64,000 bases of DNA from Luteimonas marina (GTDB lineage Bacteria > Pseudomonadota > Gammaproteobacteria > Xanthomonadales > Xanthomonadaceae). The stretch spans positions 186,001 through 250,000 of the forward strand of contig NZ_VOHK01000003.1 in assembly GCF_007859325.1 (NCBI RefSeq). The letters are read 5' to 3'. Positions 27,238-37,732 of the stretch are shown here, piece after piece; position 1 is the stretch's first letter; every line of letters starts with the position of its first letter. The position numbers were made by a program, and so were the translations under genes. The notes under the pieces are model-generated. The model ran no database searches, was not told where the DNA came from, and saw only the letters and a program-made list of their open reading frames with translations.

Positions 27238-28188
27238 TCACCTGCCATCCCGCTTCTCGATCGCATCGAACAGCATCCCCGCGATGTTCAGCCCGAACTG
27301 CTTGTCCAGCTCCCGGATGCAGGTCGGGCTGGTGACGTTGACCTCGGTCAGCCGGTCGCCGATCACGTCCAGGCCGACGAAGCGCATACCGCGGCGTTTC
27401 ATCTCCGGCCCCACCTGCGCCGCGATCCAGCGGTCGCTTTCGCTCAGCGGCCGGCCCTCGCCGCGGCCGCCGGCGGCGAGGTTGCCGCGGAATTCGTCGC
27501 CCTGCGGGATGCGGGCCAGGCAGTAGTCGACCGGCTCGCCGTCGATCAGCAGGATGCGCTTGTCGCCGTCGACGATCTCGGGCAGGTAGCGCTGCGCCAT
27601 CGCCAGGTGGCGGCCGCCGCCGGTCAGGGTTTCCAGGATCACGTTGAGGTTGGCCTCGCCGGCCCTGGCGCGGAAGATCGAGCGGCCGCCCATGCCGTCG
27701 AGCGGCTTGAGCACGGCATCGCCGTGTTCGGCGACGAAGGCCTTGAGCGTCGCGGCGTCGCGGCTGACCACGGTCGGCGGGCAGCACTGCGGGAACTCGA
27801 GCGCGGCCAGCTTCTCGTTCATGTCGCGCAGCCCGCGGGGATCGTTGACCACCTGCGCCCCCTGGCGCTGCGCCGCGCCCAGGATCAGGGTGTCGTGAAT
27901 GTAGTCGGCGTCAACCGGCGGATCCTTGCGCATCAGCACCACATCGCCGGCGCCCAGCGCACGTTGTGACGGCTGTCCCATTTCAAACCAGCCCGCCGGA
28001 TCATCGCGGACCGTCAGCGGCGCCAGCCGCGCCTGCGCGGTGCCTTGAATCATGCCAAGGCCGCCCGGCAGCACGTAGTGCAGCGCGTGGCCGCGGCGCT
28101 GCGCTTCCAGCAGCATCGCGAAGGTCGAATCCTTGGCGATCCCGATCGATTCGATCGGATCCATCACCACCACGACATCGAGGGACAT
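27238..28188 (-). CDS. gshB: Glutathione synthetase
   Basis: A 316-residue ATP-grasp ligase joining gamma-glutamylcysteine and glycine. Family landmarks in order: VVMDPIESIGIAKDSTFAML near the N-terminus, LMRKDPPVDADYIHDT, the ATP-binding KPLDGMGGRSIFR, and NVTSPTCIRELDKQFG near the C-terminus. ATG 28188 has AGGTGG upstream; an ATG 6 codons earlier lacks one. On the minus strand a -10-like TAACAT lies about 38 bp upstream. It is divergent from pilG. Confidence 0.96.
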   Translation of the reverse strand: MSLDVVVVMDPIESIGIAKDSTFAMLLEAQRRGHALHYVLPGGLGMIQGTAQARLAPLTVRDDPAGWFEMGQPSQRALGAGDVVLMRKDPPVDADYIHDTLILGAAQRQGAQVVNDPRGLRDMNEKLAALEFPQCCPPTVVSRDAATLKAFVAEHGDAVLKPLDGMGGRSIFRARAGEANLNVILETLTGGGRHLAMAQRYLPEIVDGDKRILLIDGEPVDYCLARIPQGDEFRGNLAAGGRGEGRPLSESDRWIAAQVGPEMKRRGMRFVGLDVIGDRLTEVNVTSPTCIRELDKQFGLNIAGMLFDAIEKRDGR

Positions 28189-28286
28189 GTGAACCACCTG
28201 TGGCACTTTCTGACAAATGTTAGCAGCCGCTGCGCGTCACTTTCGCCCGTGGAGACGACGGCTTGCGCAATCTTCTTCATGGGAAC

Positions 28287-28317
28287 TTGACAGTCCCGCA
28301 GGAGGCTGGAATATACG
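28287..28317 (+). promoter_or_regulatory. Candidate sigma-70 promoter of the Pil-Chp cluster
   Basis: A perfect -35 TTGACA at 28287-28292 is followed by AATATA (17-bp spacing) or TATACG (19-bp spacing) at 28310-28317. This is the best promoter match in the window, in an AT-richer gap between gshB and pilG. The leader would be about 50 nt. Confidence 0.65.
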
Positions 28318-28371
28318 GCGATCGCGACGATGCGGGCAGTGACCCTGCATCGAGCGCCGGGGGAACGAAGA

Positions 28372-28773
28372 ATGACGCAAGACGATAGTCGCGCCGGCAG
28401 CCTCGATGGCCTGCGGGTCATGGTCATCGATGATTCGAAGACCATCCGCCGCACCGCCGAGACGCTGCTCAAGCGCGAGGGCGCCGACGTGGTGACCGCC
28501 GTGGACGGCTTCGAGGCGCTCGCCAAGATCGCCGACCAGAAGCCGCAGATCATCTTCGTGGACATCATGATGCCGCGCCTGGACGGCTACCAGACCTGCG
28601 CGCTGATCAAGAACAACCAGCTGTTCAAGGGCACGCCGGTGATCATGCTCTCGTCCAAGGACGGGCTGTTCGACAAGGCGCGCGGGCGCATCGTGGGCTC
28701 CGAGCAGTACGTCACCAAGCCATTCACGCGCGAGGAGCTCCTCGACGCGATCCGTACCCATGTCAAGGCGTGA
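28372..28773 (+). CDS. pilG: Twitching response regulator PilG
   Basis: A 133-residue single-domain receiver. VMVIDDSKTIRRTAETLL provides the acidic pocket, the phospho-acceptor Asp is in FVDIMMPRLDG, and the switch Thr/Ser and Lys are in IMLSSKDGLFDK and YVTKPF. In Pseudomonas, PilG is phosphorylated by ChpA and promotes pilus extension. ATG 28372 follows a GGGGAACG ribosome-binding site; a start 14 codons upstream lies in unrelated sequence. First gene of the Pil-Chp cluster, 13 bp before pilH. Confidence 0.95.
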   Translation: MTQDDSRAGSLDGLRVMVIDDSKTIRRTAETLLKREGADVVTAVDGFEALAKIADQKPQIIFVDIMMPRLDGYQTCALIKNNQLFKGTPVIMLSSKDGLFDKARGRIVGSEQYVTKPFTREELLDAIRTHVKA

Positions 28774-28786
28774 AGGGGGAACCGCC

Positions 28787-29158
28787 ATGGCTCGAATCCT
28801 GATCATCGAGGACTCACCGACCGACACGGCGGTGCTGACCCAGGTGCTTGAACGCAACGGCCACCAGGTGCTGGCCTCGACCAGCGCCGAGGACGGCATC
28901 GAGGTATGCAAGCGCGAGAAGCCCGACCTGGTGCTGATGGACGTCGTGCTCCCGGGCATGAACGGCTTCCAGGCCACGCGCGCGCTCGCCCGCGACGCCG
29001 GCACCAAGGAGATCCCGGTGCTGATCGTCAGCACCAAGGGCATGGAGACCGACCAGGCCTGGGGCATGCGCCAGGGCGCCAAGGGCTATCTTGTCAAGCC
29101 GCCGAAGGAAGACGTGCTGATCGGCGAGATCAACCGCCTGCTGGGGACGGCGGGATGA
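28787..29158 (+). CDS. pilH: Twitching response regulator PilH
   Basis: A 123-residue single-domain receiver. ILIIEDSPTDTAVLTQVLE carries the acidic pair, LMDVVLPGMNG the phospho-acceptor Asp, and YLVKPPKED the conserved Lys. PilH opposes PilG in Pseudomonas, favouring retraction. AAGGGGGA is the ribosome-binding site. The stop overlaps the pilI ATG by 4 bp (ATGA), so translation is coupled. Confidence 0.95.
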   Translation: MARILIIEDSPTDTAVLTQVLERNGHQVLASTSAEDGIEVCKREKPDLVLMDVVLPGMNGFQATRALARDAGTKEIPVLIVSTKGMETDQAWGMRQGAKGYLVKPPKEDVLIGEINRLLGTAG

Positions 29159-29694
29159 ACCAGCGTCGCGACCCGTTCGCGATGCTGCTCGACTTCGAGC
29201 AGCGCAGCCTCGCGCACGCCGCGGGCCTGCCGGAGCAGTTCGACGCGCCGGGCCTGTGGCGCGGCGTCGGCTACCGCATCGGCGTGCGCCGGCTGGCGTC
29301 CGGGTTCGACGAGGTGCTGGAAATCCTGCCGCTGCCGCAGATCACGCCGGTGCCCGGCGCGCAGGCGTGGATGCTCGGCGTCGGCAACGTCCGCGGCAGC
29401 CTGCTGCCGATCGTCGACCTCAAGCAGTTCCTCGAGGGCGAGCGCACCGTGCTGCACGAGACGCAGCGGGTGCTGATCGTGCGCCAGCCCGACGGCGACG
29501 TCGCGGTCACGATCGACGAGCTGTACGGGCAGCGCAGCTTCCAGGAAGAGCAGCAGATCGAGCCGGAGGCGCTCGCCGAAGGCCGCTACGGGCATTTCGT
29601 CGAACGCGCCTACCGGTTCGCCGACCAGAACTGGGGCGTGTTCAGCCTGAGCAAGCTGGCACGGACACCGGAATTCAGACAAGCCGCGGCCTGA
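29155..29694 (+). CDS. pilI: CheW-like adaptor PilI
   Basis: A 179-residue CheW-domain protein that couples the PilJ receptor to the ChpA kinase. The CheW core is seen as LEILPLPQITPVPGAQAWMLGVGNVRGSLLPIVDLKQFLEG, ending with the VERAYRFADQNWGVFSLSKL segment of PilI proteins. It starts in the pilH stop codon and precedes pilJ by 42 bp, which carry a possible ribosome-binding site (AGGGGTAAGAGC). Confidence 0.93.
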   Translation: MNQRRDPFAMLLDFEQRSLAHAAGLPEQFDAPGLWRGVGYRIGVRRLASGFDEVLEILPLPQITPVPGAQAWMLGVGNVRGSLLPIVDLKQFLEGERTVLHETQRVLIVRQPDGDVAVTIDELYGQRSFQEEQQIEPEALAEGRYGHFVERAYRFADQNWGVFSLSKLARTPEFRQAAA

Positions 29695-29736
29695 CGGTCG
29701 CGTCCAGCAAGACAGAGCAGGGGCAGGGGTAAGAGC

Positions 29737-31758
29737 ATGAGCACAGTAGTCGATTCGATCGCAGGCAAGGGTCGCGGACTGGGAAGCAACTTCTGGATCG
29801 CGGCGCTGGTCACCACGCTCGTGATCTTCGGTGCCAACACCGGTTACGCGGGCTGGAAGGCGGCGCGGCTGGGCGGCGCGAGCACCGCGGCCTCGAGCCT
29901 GCAGGTGAATTCGCAGCGCCTGGCCAACCAGGGCCGGGAAGCGGTGGCCGGCAGCCCCGCGGCCTTCGACGCCTTCAAGGACACCAAGGCGCAGATCGAC
30001 CGCGACGTGCAGCAGCTGAACGCGAACTTCGGCGACACGGCGGGCGTCTCCGGCCCGATCCGCACTGTCACCGAGACCTGGACCCCACTGGCGCAGAGCG
30101 CCGAGCAGGTGGCCGCGAGCCAGGCGGCGGTGAGCGGCTTCGCAGAGAACGCCAACCGCTTCAGCCAGGCGGTGCCGCAGCTGCAGGCGCAGCTCGACGA
30201 ACTGGTGCGCGCGATGTCCTCGAGCGGTTCGCCGGCCTCGCAGGTCTACATCGCGCTGCGCCAGAACGTGCTGGCGGGCAACATGGCGCGCCGCGTCACC
30301 GAAATCCAGGCCGGCGGCAGCGGCGCGGCCATCGCCGGCGACGCGCTGTCGCGCGACGTGGGCGTGTTCGAGCAGGTGCTCGAGGGCCTGCGCGCGGGCG
30401 ACCAGGCGATGAACGTGCAGCCGCTGTCCAACGCCGGCGCGGTCGCGGCGCTGGGCCAGGCGTCCACGCGCTGGGAGGAGATGAAGAAGGACCTGGAGGC
30501 GATCATCGCCAGCGCCCCGAGCCTGTTCCAGGCGCAGGCCGCGTCCGCGGCGCTGACCGGCGGCTCGGACAAGCTGCTCTCGGACAGCCAGAACCTGTTC
30601 TCGGCGTTCACAGCCTTCGGTTCGCTCAAGGACACCAGCGTCCTGGGCAACGTCTGGATCAGCATCATAAGCGGCCTGCTGGCGATCATCGCCATCGGCG
30701 GCCTGCTGTGGTCGTTGAACCGCGCGCAGCGCAAGCGGTTCGAGGACACGATGGAACTCAACAACCGCAACCAGGAGGCGATCATGCGCCTGCTGGACGA
30801 AATCGGCGCGCTCGCCGAGAACGACCTGACGGTGAAGGCGACGGTGACCGAGGACATGACCGGCGCCATCGCGGACTCGATCAACTTCGCGGTCGAGAAC
30901 CTGCGCGACCTGGTGGGCACGATCAACGACACCTCGGCGCAGGTGGCCTCCAGCGCGCAGGAAACGCAGGCCACCGCCATGCACCTGGCCGAGGCCGCCG
31001 AGCACCAGGCGCAGGAGATCAACTCCGCTTCCAACCGCATCACCGAAATCGCCTCGAGCATTGACCAGGTGTCGCGCAACTCGGCCGAGTCGGCCGACGT
31101 GGCGCAGCGCTCGGTGCAGATCGCGACCAAGGGCGCGGGCGTGGTGCGCGAGACGATCGCCGGCATGGACTCGATCCGCGACCAGATCCAGGAAACCTCG
31201 AAGCGCATCAAGCGCCTGGGCGAAAGCTCGCAGGAAATCGGCTCGATCGTGGAACTGATCAACGACATCTCCGAGCAGACCAACATCCTCGCGCTGAACG
31301 CGGCCATCCAGGCGGCGTCGGCGGGCGAGGCGGGCCGCGGCTTCGCGGTGGTGGCCGACGAAGTGCAGCGACTGGCCGAACGCGCTTCCAACGCCACCAA
31401 GCGCATCGAGACGCTGGTGCAGACGATTCAGTCCGACACCAACGAAGCGGTCAGCTCGATGGAACAGACGACCTCGGAAGTGGTCGCCGGTGCGCGCCTG
31501 GCCGAGGACGCCGGCACCGCGCTGGGCGAGATCGAAAACGTGTCGAGCAACCTCGCGCACCTGATTCTCGGCATCTCCACCGCGGCCAAGCAGCAGTCCG
31601 CGGCGGCGAGCAACATCACCGAGACCATGAACACGATCCAGTCCATCACCGCGCAGACCTCGCAGGGCGCGAACCAGACGGCGCAGTCGATCGGAAACCT
31701 CGCGCAGCTGGCCGCCAACCTGCGTCGTTCGGTCGCCGACTTCAAGCTGCCGGCCTGA
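29737..31758 (+). CDS. pilJ: Methyl-accepting chemoreceptor PilJ
   Basis: A 673-residue inner-membrane receptor. Two membrane helices at about residues 18-38 and 306-326 enclose a periplasmic sensing region of about 265 residues with two PilJ-type helical bundles. A HAMP-like linker follows. The cytoplasmic signalling hairpin has the tip [20 protein letters not shown] and [17 protein letters not shown]. The Pseudomonas homologue senses pilin or surface contact. No receptor methyltransferase gene (pilK/cheR) follows it, so the Gln/Glu pairs of the helical bundle may not be modified. Confidence 0.95.
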   Translation: MSTVVDSIAGKGRGLGSNFWIAALVTTLVIFGANTGYAGWKAARLGGASTAASSLQVNSQRLANQGREAVAGSPAAFDAFKDTKAQIDRDVQQLNANFGDTAGVSGPIRTVTETWTPLAQSAEQVAASQAAVSGFAENANRFSQAVPQLQAQLDELVRAMSSSGSPASQVYIALRQNVLAGNMARRVTEIQAGGSGAAIAGDALSRDVGVFEQVLEGLRAGDQAMNVQPLSNAGAVAALGQASTRWEEMKKDLEAIIASAPSLFQAQAASAALTGGSDKLLSDSQNLFSAFTAFGSLKDTSVLGNVWISIISGLLAIIAIGGLLWSLNRAQRKRFEDTMELNNRNQEAIMRLLDEIGALAENDLTVKATVTEDMTGAIADSINFAVENLRDLVGTINDTSAQVASSAQETQATAMHLAEAAEHQAQEINSASNRITEIASSIDQVSRNSAESADVAQRSVQIATKGAGVVRETIAGMDSIRDQIQETSKRIKRLGESSQEIGSIVELINDISEQTNILALNAAIQAASAGEAGRGFAVVADEVQRLAERASNATKRIETLVQTIQSDTNEAVSSMEQTTSEVVAGARLAEDAGTALGEIENVSSNLAHLILGISTAAKQQSAAASNITETMNTIQSITAQTSQGANQTAQSIGNLAQLAANLRRSVADFKLPA

Positions 31759-31837
31759 GCACGGAGCCAGGGGACGGGATGAACGCGACGACGACCGGCC
31801 GCAGGCGGGCGCACGCAGGCATGCGCGGAGGGCGGCG

Positions 31838-34800
31838 ATGACCGCGCTGCGCGAGGCCCTCGACCACACCGCGCTCGGCTGGATCAAGCCCGAGCTCGAC
31901 GAAACCCTGCGCCTGGCCAAGGCCGAGCTCGAGGACTACGCCGAGGACCCGGCCGACGTCAGCCGGATGCGGCTGTGCGCCGGCTACCTGCACCAGGTGC
32001 AGGGCACGCTGCGCATGGTCGAGCTGTATGCGCCGGCGATGGTCGCCGAGGAGATGGAGCAGGTTGCCCTGGCGCTGCACGCCGGCACCATCGGCGACCG
32101 CGACGGCGCCTGCGCCACGCTGCTGCGCGGCATCGTGCTGCTGCCCGACTACCTCGAACGCCTGCAGGGCGGGCACCGCGACATCCCGATCGTGCTGCTG
32201 CCGCTGCTCAACGAACTACGCGCCGCGCGCGGCGAAAGCGGGCTCAGCGAGAGCGTGCTGTTCGCGCCCGACCTGGAGCGTCCGCTGCCGGGCGCGATCG
32301 CGACCGCGCTCGACGTGCCCGCGTCCAACGACGACGCGCTGCCGCTGCTCGAAGCGCTGCAGCAGGCGATCGCCGGCTGGCGCGACGATGCCGCCGATCA
32401 GGCCTCGCTGGCGCCGCTGGTGCCGGCGGTGGACGCGCTGCTGCCGCACGTGCGCCAGGTACCGGTGCGGCGGATGCTGTGGGTGGCCTCGAACGTCGCC
32501 CGCGCGCTCGCCGACGGTGCGCTGCCGGCGTCGACCGGCCTGCGCAAGGTCTTCACGGGCGTCGAGCGCGAGGCGCGCCGCGGCCTGCTCGACCACGACG
32601 GGTTTGCAGAAGTGCGCGGCGAGGCGGCGCAGGAGCCGACGCGCCAGCTGCTGTACCACGTCGCCCACCACGAGGGCGACCATCCCGCGCTGCAGGAACT
32701 CAGGCAGGTCTTCGAACTCGACGCCGCGCTGCCGACGCAATCGGAACTCGAACATGCCCAGGGCAGCATCAGCGGCCGCAACCGCGCGCTGCTCGATACC
32801 GTCTCGGCCGCGGTGAAGGACGACCTGCTGCACGTCAAAGACGCGCTCGACCTGCACCTGCGCACCGGCGCCAGCGACCTGTCGGCGCTGCAGCCGCACG
32901 CGGAGACCCTCGGCCGCGTCGCAGACACGCTCGGCATGCTCGGCCTCGGCGTCGCGCGCAAGGTGGTGCAACAGCAGCGCGACGCGATGCAGGCGATCCT
33001 CGACGGCACCGTCGCGGCCAACGAGGACGCGCTGCTGGACGTCGCCGGCGCGCTGCTGTACGTCGACGCCACGCTCGACGACCAGGTGGCGCGGCTGGGT
33101 TCGGCCGAACCCACGGGCGCGCAGGCGGAAAACGAACTGTTCGCCGGCGAGACGCGGCAGGTGGTCGACACCATCGTGCGCGAGGCGATCGCCAACTTCG
33201 TGCAGGCGCGCCAGGCGCTGGTGGCGTTCGTCGAGACCAGCTGGCAGCACGAGCAGCTGTCCGAGGTGCCGCGCCTGCTGGACGAGGTGTCCGGCGCGCT
33301 GCGGATGATGGAGCTGTCCCTGCCCGCGGACTACCTGGTCGCGGTCAGCCGCTACACCGAGAACGAACTGATCAACCGCCAGCGCGTGCCCAACGGCCGC
33401 CAGCTGGACACCCTGGCCGATGCGCTCGCCAGCCTCGAGTACTACCTCGAAGCCCTGCGCGAGCAGCGCGGCAACCGCGACGAGATTCTCGACATCGCGC
33501 GCAACAGCCTCGAATCGCTGGGCTACTGGCCGCTGCCGCAGGTGGTGGCACCCGCCGCCGCTGCCGTGGTCGAAGTGCCTGCCGCGGTGGAAGCGCCGGC
33601 CGCGGAAGAGGTCGCGCCCGCGCCCGAGGCCCCGCAGGCACCGGCCCCGCCCGCCGCTGAATCGCCCGCGAAACCGGCCGGGCCGGTCGTCGGCGGCTTC
33701 GAATCGGTCGGCGAGGAGATCGACGAGGAAATCCGCGAGGTGTTCCTCGAGGAATTCGCCGAGGAGATCGACAACCTCGACGCGCTGCTGCCGCAGTGGC
33801 GCGCCGCGCCCGAGGACATGGAAAAGCTGCGGCCGATCCGCCGCGTGTTCCATACCCTCAAGGGCAGCGGCCGCCTGGTCGGCGCGCGCACGCTGGGCGA
33901 ATTCAGCTGGAAGATCGAGAGCATGCTCAACCGCGTGCTCGACGGATCGCGCCCGCCGAGCGAGGCGGTGATCGCGATGGTCGACCGCGCGTTCTACACC
34001 CTGCCGGAGCTGCAGGCCGCGCTGCGCGGCGAGAGCAGCGTCACCACCGACCTCGAACCGCTGCAGGACGCCGCCGATCGGATCGCGGCCGGCGAGGAGG
34101 TGATGCCGCCCGAGGTCGTGGTGCCGTCGGCGCTGCTGCCGGCGGACGCGGTGGAGGAAGCCCCGGAACCGGCGACGGTCGAACTGGCAGAGGCGGGCCA
34201 GCCGATGGCGGCCGTGCCGGCGAAGATCGACGCGCTGCTGCTCGAGATCCTCGACGCCGAGGTGGACGGGCACCTGCAGACGATCGACGCCTGGCTGGCG
34301 CAGGCACGCGGTGGCGATGCGCAGGGCAGCGACGGCCTGCTGCGCGCGCTGCACACGATGAACGGCGCGTTCGCCATGACCGAAGTTCCGGTCATCAACA
34401 GCGTCCTCGGACCGGCGGAACACTACGCGCGGCGCCTGCTGGCCGCACGCGCGGCCGCCGCGCCCGAGGGCGTCGACGCGATCGCCGAACTGGCCGACGT
34501 GGTCCGCGGCACCATCGACACGCTGAAGCAGCCCGCGCCCGCGCTGGTGGCGCAGGATGCCCTGGCGTCCCGGCTCGTCGCGCTGCGCGACAGCCTGCCG
34601 GAAGCCTCCAGCGGGCTGGCGGCGCTGGTCGATGCGCAGGCGCTGGAAGAAGCGGCGGCCATGCCGGAGACCCCGGTCGCTGCCGACGACGTCGCGCTGA
34701 CGACCGACGACCTGAGCGCGTATGGCGGTTTCATCGCGGGCGGCCTGCCCGGCGAAGAAGCCGAGCGTCTCGAAGCCGAACGCCTCGAAGCTGAGCGTCT

Positions 34801-37732
34801 CGAAGCCGAACGCGTCGAAGCCGAACGTCTCGAAACCGAACGCCTCGAAGCCGAACGCCTCGAAGCCGAACGCGTCGAAGCCGAGCGCGTCGAAGCCGAG
34901 CGCGTCGAAGCCGAGCGCGTCGAAGCCGAGCGCGTCGAAGCCGAGCGCGTCGAAGCCGAGCGCGTCGAAGCCGAGCGCGTCGAAGCCGAGCGCGTCGAAG
35001 CCGAGCGCGTCGAAGCCGAGCGCGTCGAAGCCGAGCGCGTCGAAGCCGAGCGCGTCGAAGCCGAGCGCGTCGAAGCCGAGCGCGTCGAAGCCGAGCGTCT
35101 CGAAGCCGAGCGTCTCGAAGCCGAACGCCTCGAAGCCGAGCGCCTCGAAGCCGAGCGCGTCGAAGCCGAGCGCCTCGAAGCCGAGCGCCTCGAAGTCGAG
35201 CGTCTCGAAGCCGAACGCGTCGAAGCCGAGCGCCTCGAAGCCGAACGTCTCGAAGCCGAACGTCTCGAAGCAGAACGTCTCGAAACCGAACGCCTCGAAG
35301 CCGAGCAGGAAGCTGAAGCCGCGGCCGAAGAAGCCCGGCCTTCGGTCGATCCCGCCGTCGCCGCGTTGCTCGCGCGCGTGCTGGCCAGCGAGCAACCGGA
35401 CGAGGCCCTGGACACGTCCAAGCTCGACACCGAGCTGCTGGACATCTTCGTCGAGGAGGCCAGCGACCTGCTCGACCATTCCGATGGCCTGCTGGCGCAG
35501 CTGCGCCAGTCGCCGGACGCGCGCGAACCGCTGATCGGCCTGCAGCGCGACCTGCACACGATCAAGGGCGGCGCGCGCATGGCCGGCGTGTTCACCATCG
35601 GCGAGCTCGGCCATGCGATGGAATCGCTGCTCGAGGCGGTGGTCGAACAGCGCTGCGAGCTCGACCGCACCGGCATCGGCCTGCTCGAGGGCGGCTTCGA
35701 CCGCCTGCATGCGCTGGTGACGCGCGTCGGCGAGCGTCGCGCGATCGCGATGCCGCAGGCGCTGATCGACGCCTTCAATGCCCTGGCCCGTGGCCGGCCG
35801 CTGCTGGCGGAGGACGCTGCGGACGGCGAGTCCGCGACGCCGCAGCCGAAGCCGGAACTGGTGCCGCTGTCGGGTCCGATCCAGGACCTGATGCTGGACG
35901 ACGACACCGCCATCCGCGCGCCGCAGGAGCAGGTGCGCATCCGCGCCGACCTGCTCGACCGCCTGGTCAACTACGCCGGCGAAGTGGCGATCTACCGCGC
36001 GCGCCTGGAGCAGCAGCTGGGTGCGTTCCGCGCGGCGATGAACGAAATGGAGCAGACCAACACGCGTCTGCGCGACCAGCTGCGCCGCCTCGACATCGAG
36101 ACCGAGGCGCAGATCATCGCCCGCTTCCAGCGCGAGGGCGACGCCGGCGACGCCTCGTTCGACCCGCTGGAGCTCGACCGCTTCTCGACCCTGCAGCAGC
36201 TCTCGCGCGCGCTCGGCGAGTCCGCGGCCGACATGGCCAGCCTGCAGCAGACCCTCGACGACCTGACCCGCCAGTACGAAACCCTGCTGCTGCAGCAGTC
36301 GCGCGTCAGCTCCGAGCTGCAGGAAGGCCTCATGCGCACGCGCATGGTGCCGTTCGATGCACTGGTGCCGCGCCTGCGCCGCGTGCTGCGCCAGGCCGCT
36401 TCCGAAACCGGCAAGCAGGTGCAGCTCAAGCTCGACGGCAGCCAGGGCGAGCTCGACCGCAACGTGCTCGAGCGCATGACCGCGCCGCTGGAACACATGC
36501 TGCGCAACGCGGTCGCGCACGGCATCGAAGCGCCGGACAAGCGCCGCAAGGCGAAGAAGTCCGAGGAAGGCACGGTCCGCATCGCGGTGCGCCGCGAAGG
36601 TTCGGAAGTCGTGCTGGAAGTCGGCGACGACGGTTCCGGCCTGGACCGCGGCGCGATCCGCCGCCGCGCCGAGGAGCGCGGACTGGTCCGCCAGGGCGCG
36701 GTGCTCAGCGACAGCGACCTCGACGCGCTGATCTTCGAGCCGGGCTTCTCGACGGCCGACGAAGTCAGCCGCCTGGCCGGCCGCGGCGTCGGCATGGACG
36801 TGGTCGCCAGCGAAGTGCGCCAGCTCGGCGGCTCGCTCGACATCGCCACGCGCCGGAAGGAAGGCACCACCTTCACCCTGCGCCTGCCGCAGACGCTCGC
36901 GGTCACGCAGGCGGTGTTCGTGCGCATCGGCGAAACCCAGTTCGCGGTGCCGATCGCCTCGGTCCGCGGCGTCGGCCGCATCGAGCGCGACCGCCTCGGC
37001 GACCGCGAAACCGCCTACGCCTACGGCGGCGAGGACTACGCGCTGCACGATCTCGGCCAGCTGGTCGGCCATGCCCCGGCCAGGGCCGAGGGCCACCTGC
37101 AGATGCCGCTGCTGCTGGTCCGCTCCGGCGAACTGCGCGCGGCGGTCGCGATCGACGAGATCATCGGCAGCCGCGAGATCGTGGTGAAGCCGGTGGGCCC
37201 GCAGGTCGCGTCGATCCCGGGCATCTTCGGCGCCACGATCATGGGCGACGGCAGCGTCGTGGTGATCCTCGACGTCGCGCCGCTGGCGCGCCGCCACGCG
37301 GTGATGCCGCGCGAGATCGCGCCCGAGGCGCCGGCGGCGGAACAGCGCCCGGTGCCGCTGGTGATGGTGGTCGACGACTCGGTGACGATGCGCAAGGTCA
37401 CCGGCCGCGTGCTCGAACGCCACAACTTTGAGGTGCTGACCGCGAAGGACGGCCTCGACGCGCTGGAGCGGATGGACGAGCGCGTGCCCGACCTGATGCT
37501 GCTCGACATCGAGATGCCGCGCATGGACGGCTACGAGCTGGCCAAGCACATGAAGGCCGATCCGCGCCTGCGCGACGTGCTGATCATGATGATCACCTCG
37601 CGAACCGGAGAAAAGCACCGTCAGCGCGCGTTCGACCTTGGCGTGGACCGCTACCTCGGCAAGCCCTACCAGGAGCCCGAGCTGATGCGCAACGTCAACG
37701 AACTGCTGAAGGTGTCGCATGGCCGTGACTGA
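31838..37732 (+). CDS. chpA: Hybrid chemotaxis histidine kinase ChpA/PilL
   Basis: A 1964-residue CheA-type kinase. The N-terminal 560 residues contain degenerate Hpt-like bundles without a His. A canonical Hpt follows (HTLKGSG, His672), then a weak one (HTMNGA, His839). A 180-residue EAERL/V pentad repeat occupies residues 974-1153, and a second canonical Hpt has HTIKGG (His1240). Then come the dimerisation helices, the HATPase (N-box NAVAHG near 1557, [16 protein letters not shown]), a CheW domain, and a C-terminal receiver (Asp1890 in [11 protein letters not shown]). It phosphorylates PilG and PilH. Its last 14 bp overlap the next gene. Confidence 0.95.
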   Translation: MTALREALDHTALGWIKPELDETLRLAKAELEDYAEDPADVSRMRLCAGYLHQVQGTLRMVELYAPAMVAEEMEQVALALHAGTIGDRDGACATLLRGIVLLPDYLERLQGGHRDIPIVLLPLLNELRAARGESGLSESVLFAPDLERPLPGAIATALDVPASNDDALPLLEALQQAIAGWRDDAADQASLAPLVPAVDALLPHVRQVPVRRMLWVASNVARALADGALPASTGLRKVFTGVEREARRGLLDHDGFAEVRGEAAQEPTRQLLYHVAHHEGDHPALQELRQVFELDAALPTQSELEHAQGSISGRNRALLDTVSAAVKDDLLHVKDALDLHLRTGASDLSALQPHAETLGRVADTLGMLGLGVARKVVQQQRDAMQAILDGTVAANEDALLDVAGALLYVDATLDDQVARLGSAEPTGAQAENELFAGETRQVVDTIVREAIANFVQARQALVAFVETSWQHEQLSEVPRLLDEVSGALRMMELSLPADYLVAVSRYTENELINRQRVPNGRQLDTLADALASLEYYLEALREQRGNRDEILDIARNSLESLGYWPLPQVVAPAAAAVVEVPAAVEAPAAEEVAPAPEAPQAPAPPAAESPAKPAGPVVGGFESVGEEIDEEIREVFLEEFAEEIDNLDALLPQWRAAPEDMEKLRPIRRVFHTLKGSGRLVGARTLGEFSWKIESMLNRVLDGSRPPSEAVIAMVDRAFYTLPELQAALRGESSVTTDLEPLQDAADRIAAGEEVMPPEVVVPSALLPADAVEEAPEPATVELAEAGQPMAAVPAKIDALLLEILDAEVDGHLQTIDAWLAQARGGDAQGSDGLLRALHTMNGAFAMTEVPVINSVLGPAEHYARRLLAARAAAAPEGVDAIAELADVVRGTIDTLKQPAPALVAQDALASRLVALRDSLPEASSGLAALVDAQALEEAAAMPETPVAADDVALTTDDLSAYGGFIAGGLPGEEAERLEAERLEAERLEAERVEAERLETERLEAERLEAERVEAERVEAERVEAERVEAERVEAERVEAERVEAERVEAERVEAERVEAERVEAERVEAERVEAERVEAERVEAERLEAERLEAERLEAERLEAERVEAERLEAERLEVERLEAERVEAERLEAERLEAERLEAERLETERLEAEQEAEAAAEEARPSVDPAVAALLARVLASEQPDEALDTSKLDTELLDIFVEEASDLLDHSDGLLAQLRQSPDAREPLIGLQRDLHTIKGGARMAGVFTIGELGHAMESLLEAVVEQRCELDRTGIGLLEGGFDRLHALVTRVGERRAIAMPQALIDAFNALARGRPLLAEDAADGESATPQPKPELVPLSGPIQDLMLDDDTAIRAPQEQVRIRADLLDRLVNYAGEVAIYRARLEQQLGAFRAAMNEMEQTNTRLRDQLRRLDIETEAQIIARFQREGDAGDASFDPLELDRFSTLQQLSRALGESAADMASLQQTLDDLTRQYETLLLQQSRVSSELQEGLMRTRMVPFDALVPRLRRVLRQAASETGKQVQLKLDGSQGELDRNVLERMTAPLEHMLRNAVAHGIEAPDKRRKAKKSEEGTVRIAVRREGSEVVLEVGDDGSGLDRGAIRRRAEERGLVRQGAVLSDSDLDALIFEPGFSTADEVSRLAGRGVGMDVVASEVRQLGGSLDIATRRKEGTTFTLRLPQTLAVTQAVFVRIGETQFAVPIASVRGVGRIERDRLGDRETAYAYGGEDYALHDLGQLVGHAPARAEGHLQMPLLLVRSGELRAAVAIDEIIGSREIVVKPVGPQVASIPGIFGATIMGDGSVVVILDVAPLARRHAVMPREIAPEAPAAEQRPVPLVMVVDDSVTMRKVTGRVLERHNFEVLTAKDGLDALERMDERVPDLMLLDIEMPRMDGYELAKHMKADPRLRDVLIMMITSRTGEKHRQRAFDLGVDRYLGKPYQEPELMRNVNELLKVSHGRD
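34757..35296 (+). repeat. 36-copy 15-bp in-frame minisatellite in chpA
   Basis: 540 bp of tandem 15-mers, each coding EAER followed by L or V (rare ETER, EVER). The central 14 units (34877-35086) are identical, GAAGCCGAGCGCGTC; the flanking units differ mainly at wobble positions (GAA/GAG, CGT/CGC, CTC/GTC). The period is a multiple of 3, so gain or loss of units keeps the frame. The product is a highly charged, probably helical rod between two Hpt domains. Confidence 0.97.

Noticed and set aside
28189..28286. Short minus-strand frame starting MKKIAQAVV upstream of gshB
   Set aside because: It lacks a ribosome-binding site, overlaps the pilG/gshB promoter region and does not resemble a known leader peptide.
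34757..35296. CRISPR-like array
   Set aside because: The units are directly tandem with no spacers and lie in frame within a gene; no cas gene is nearby.
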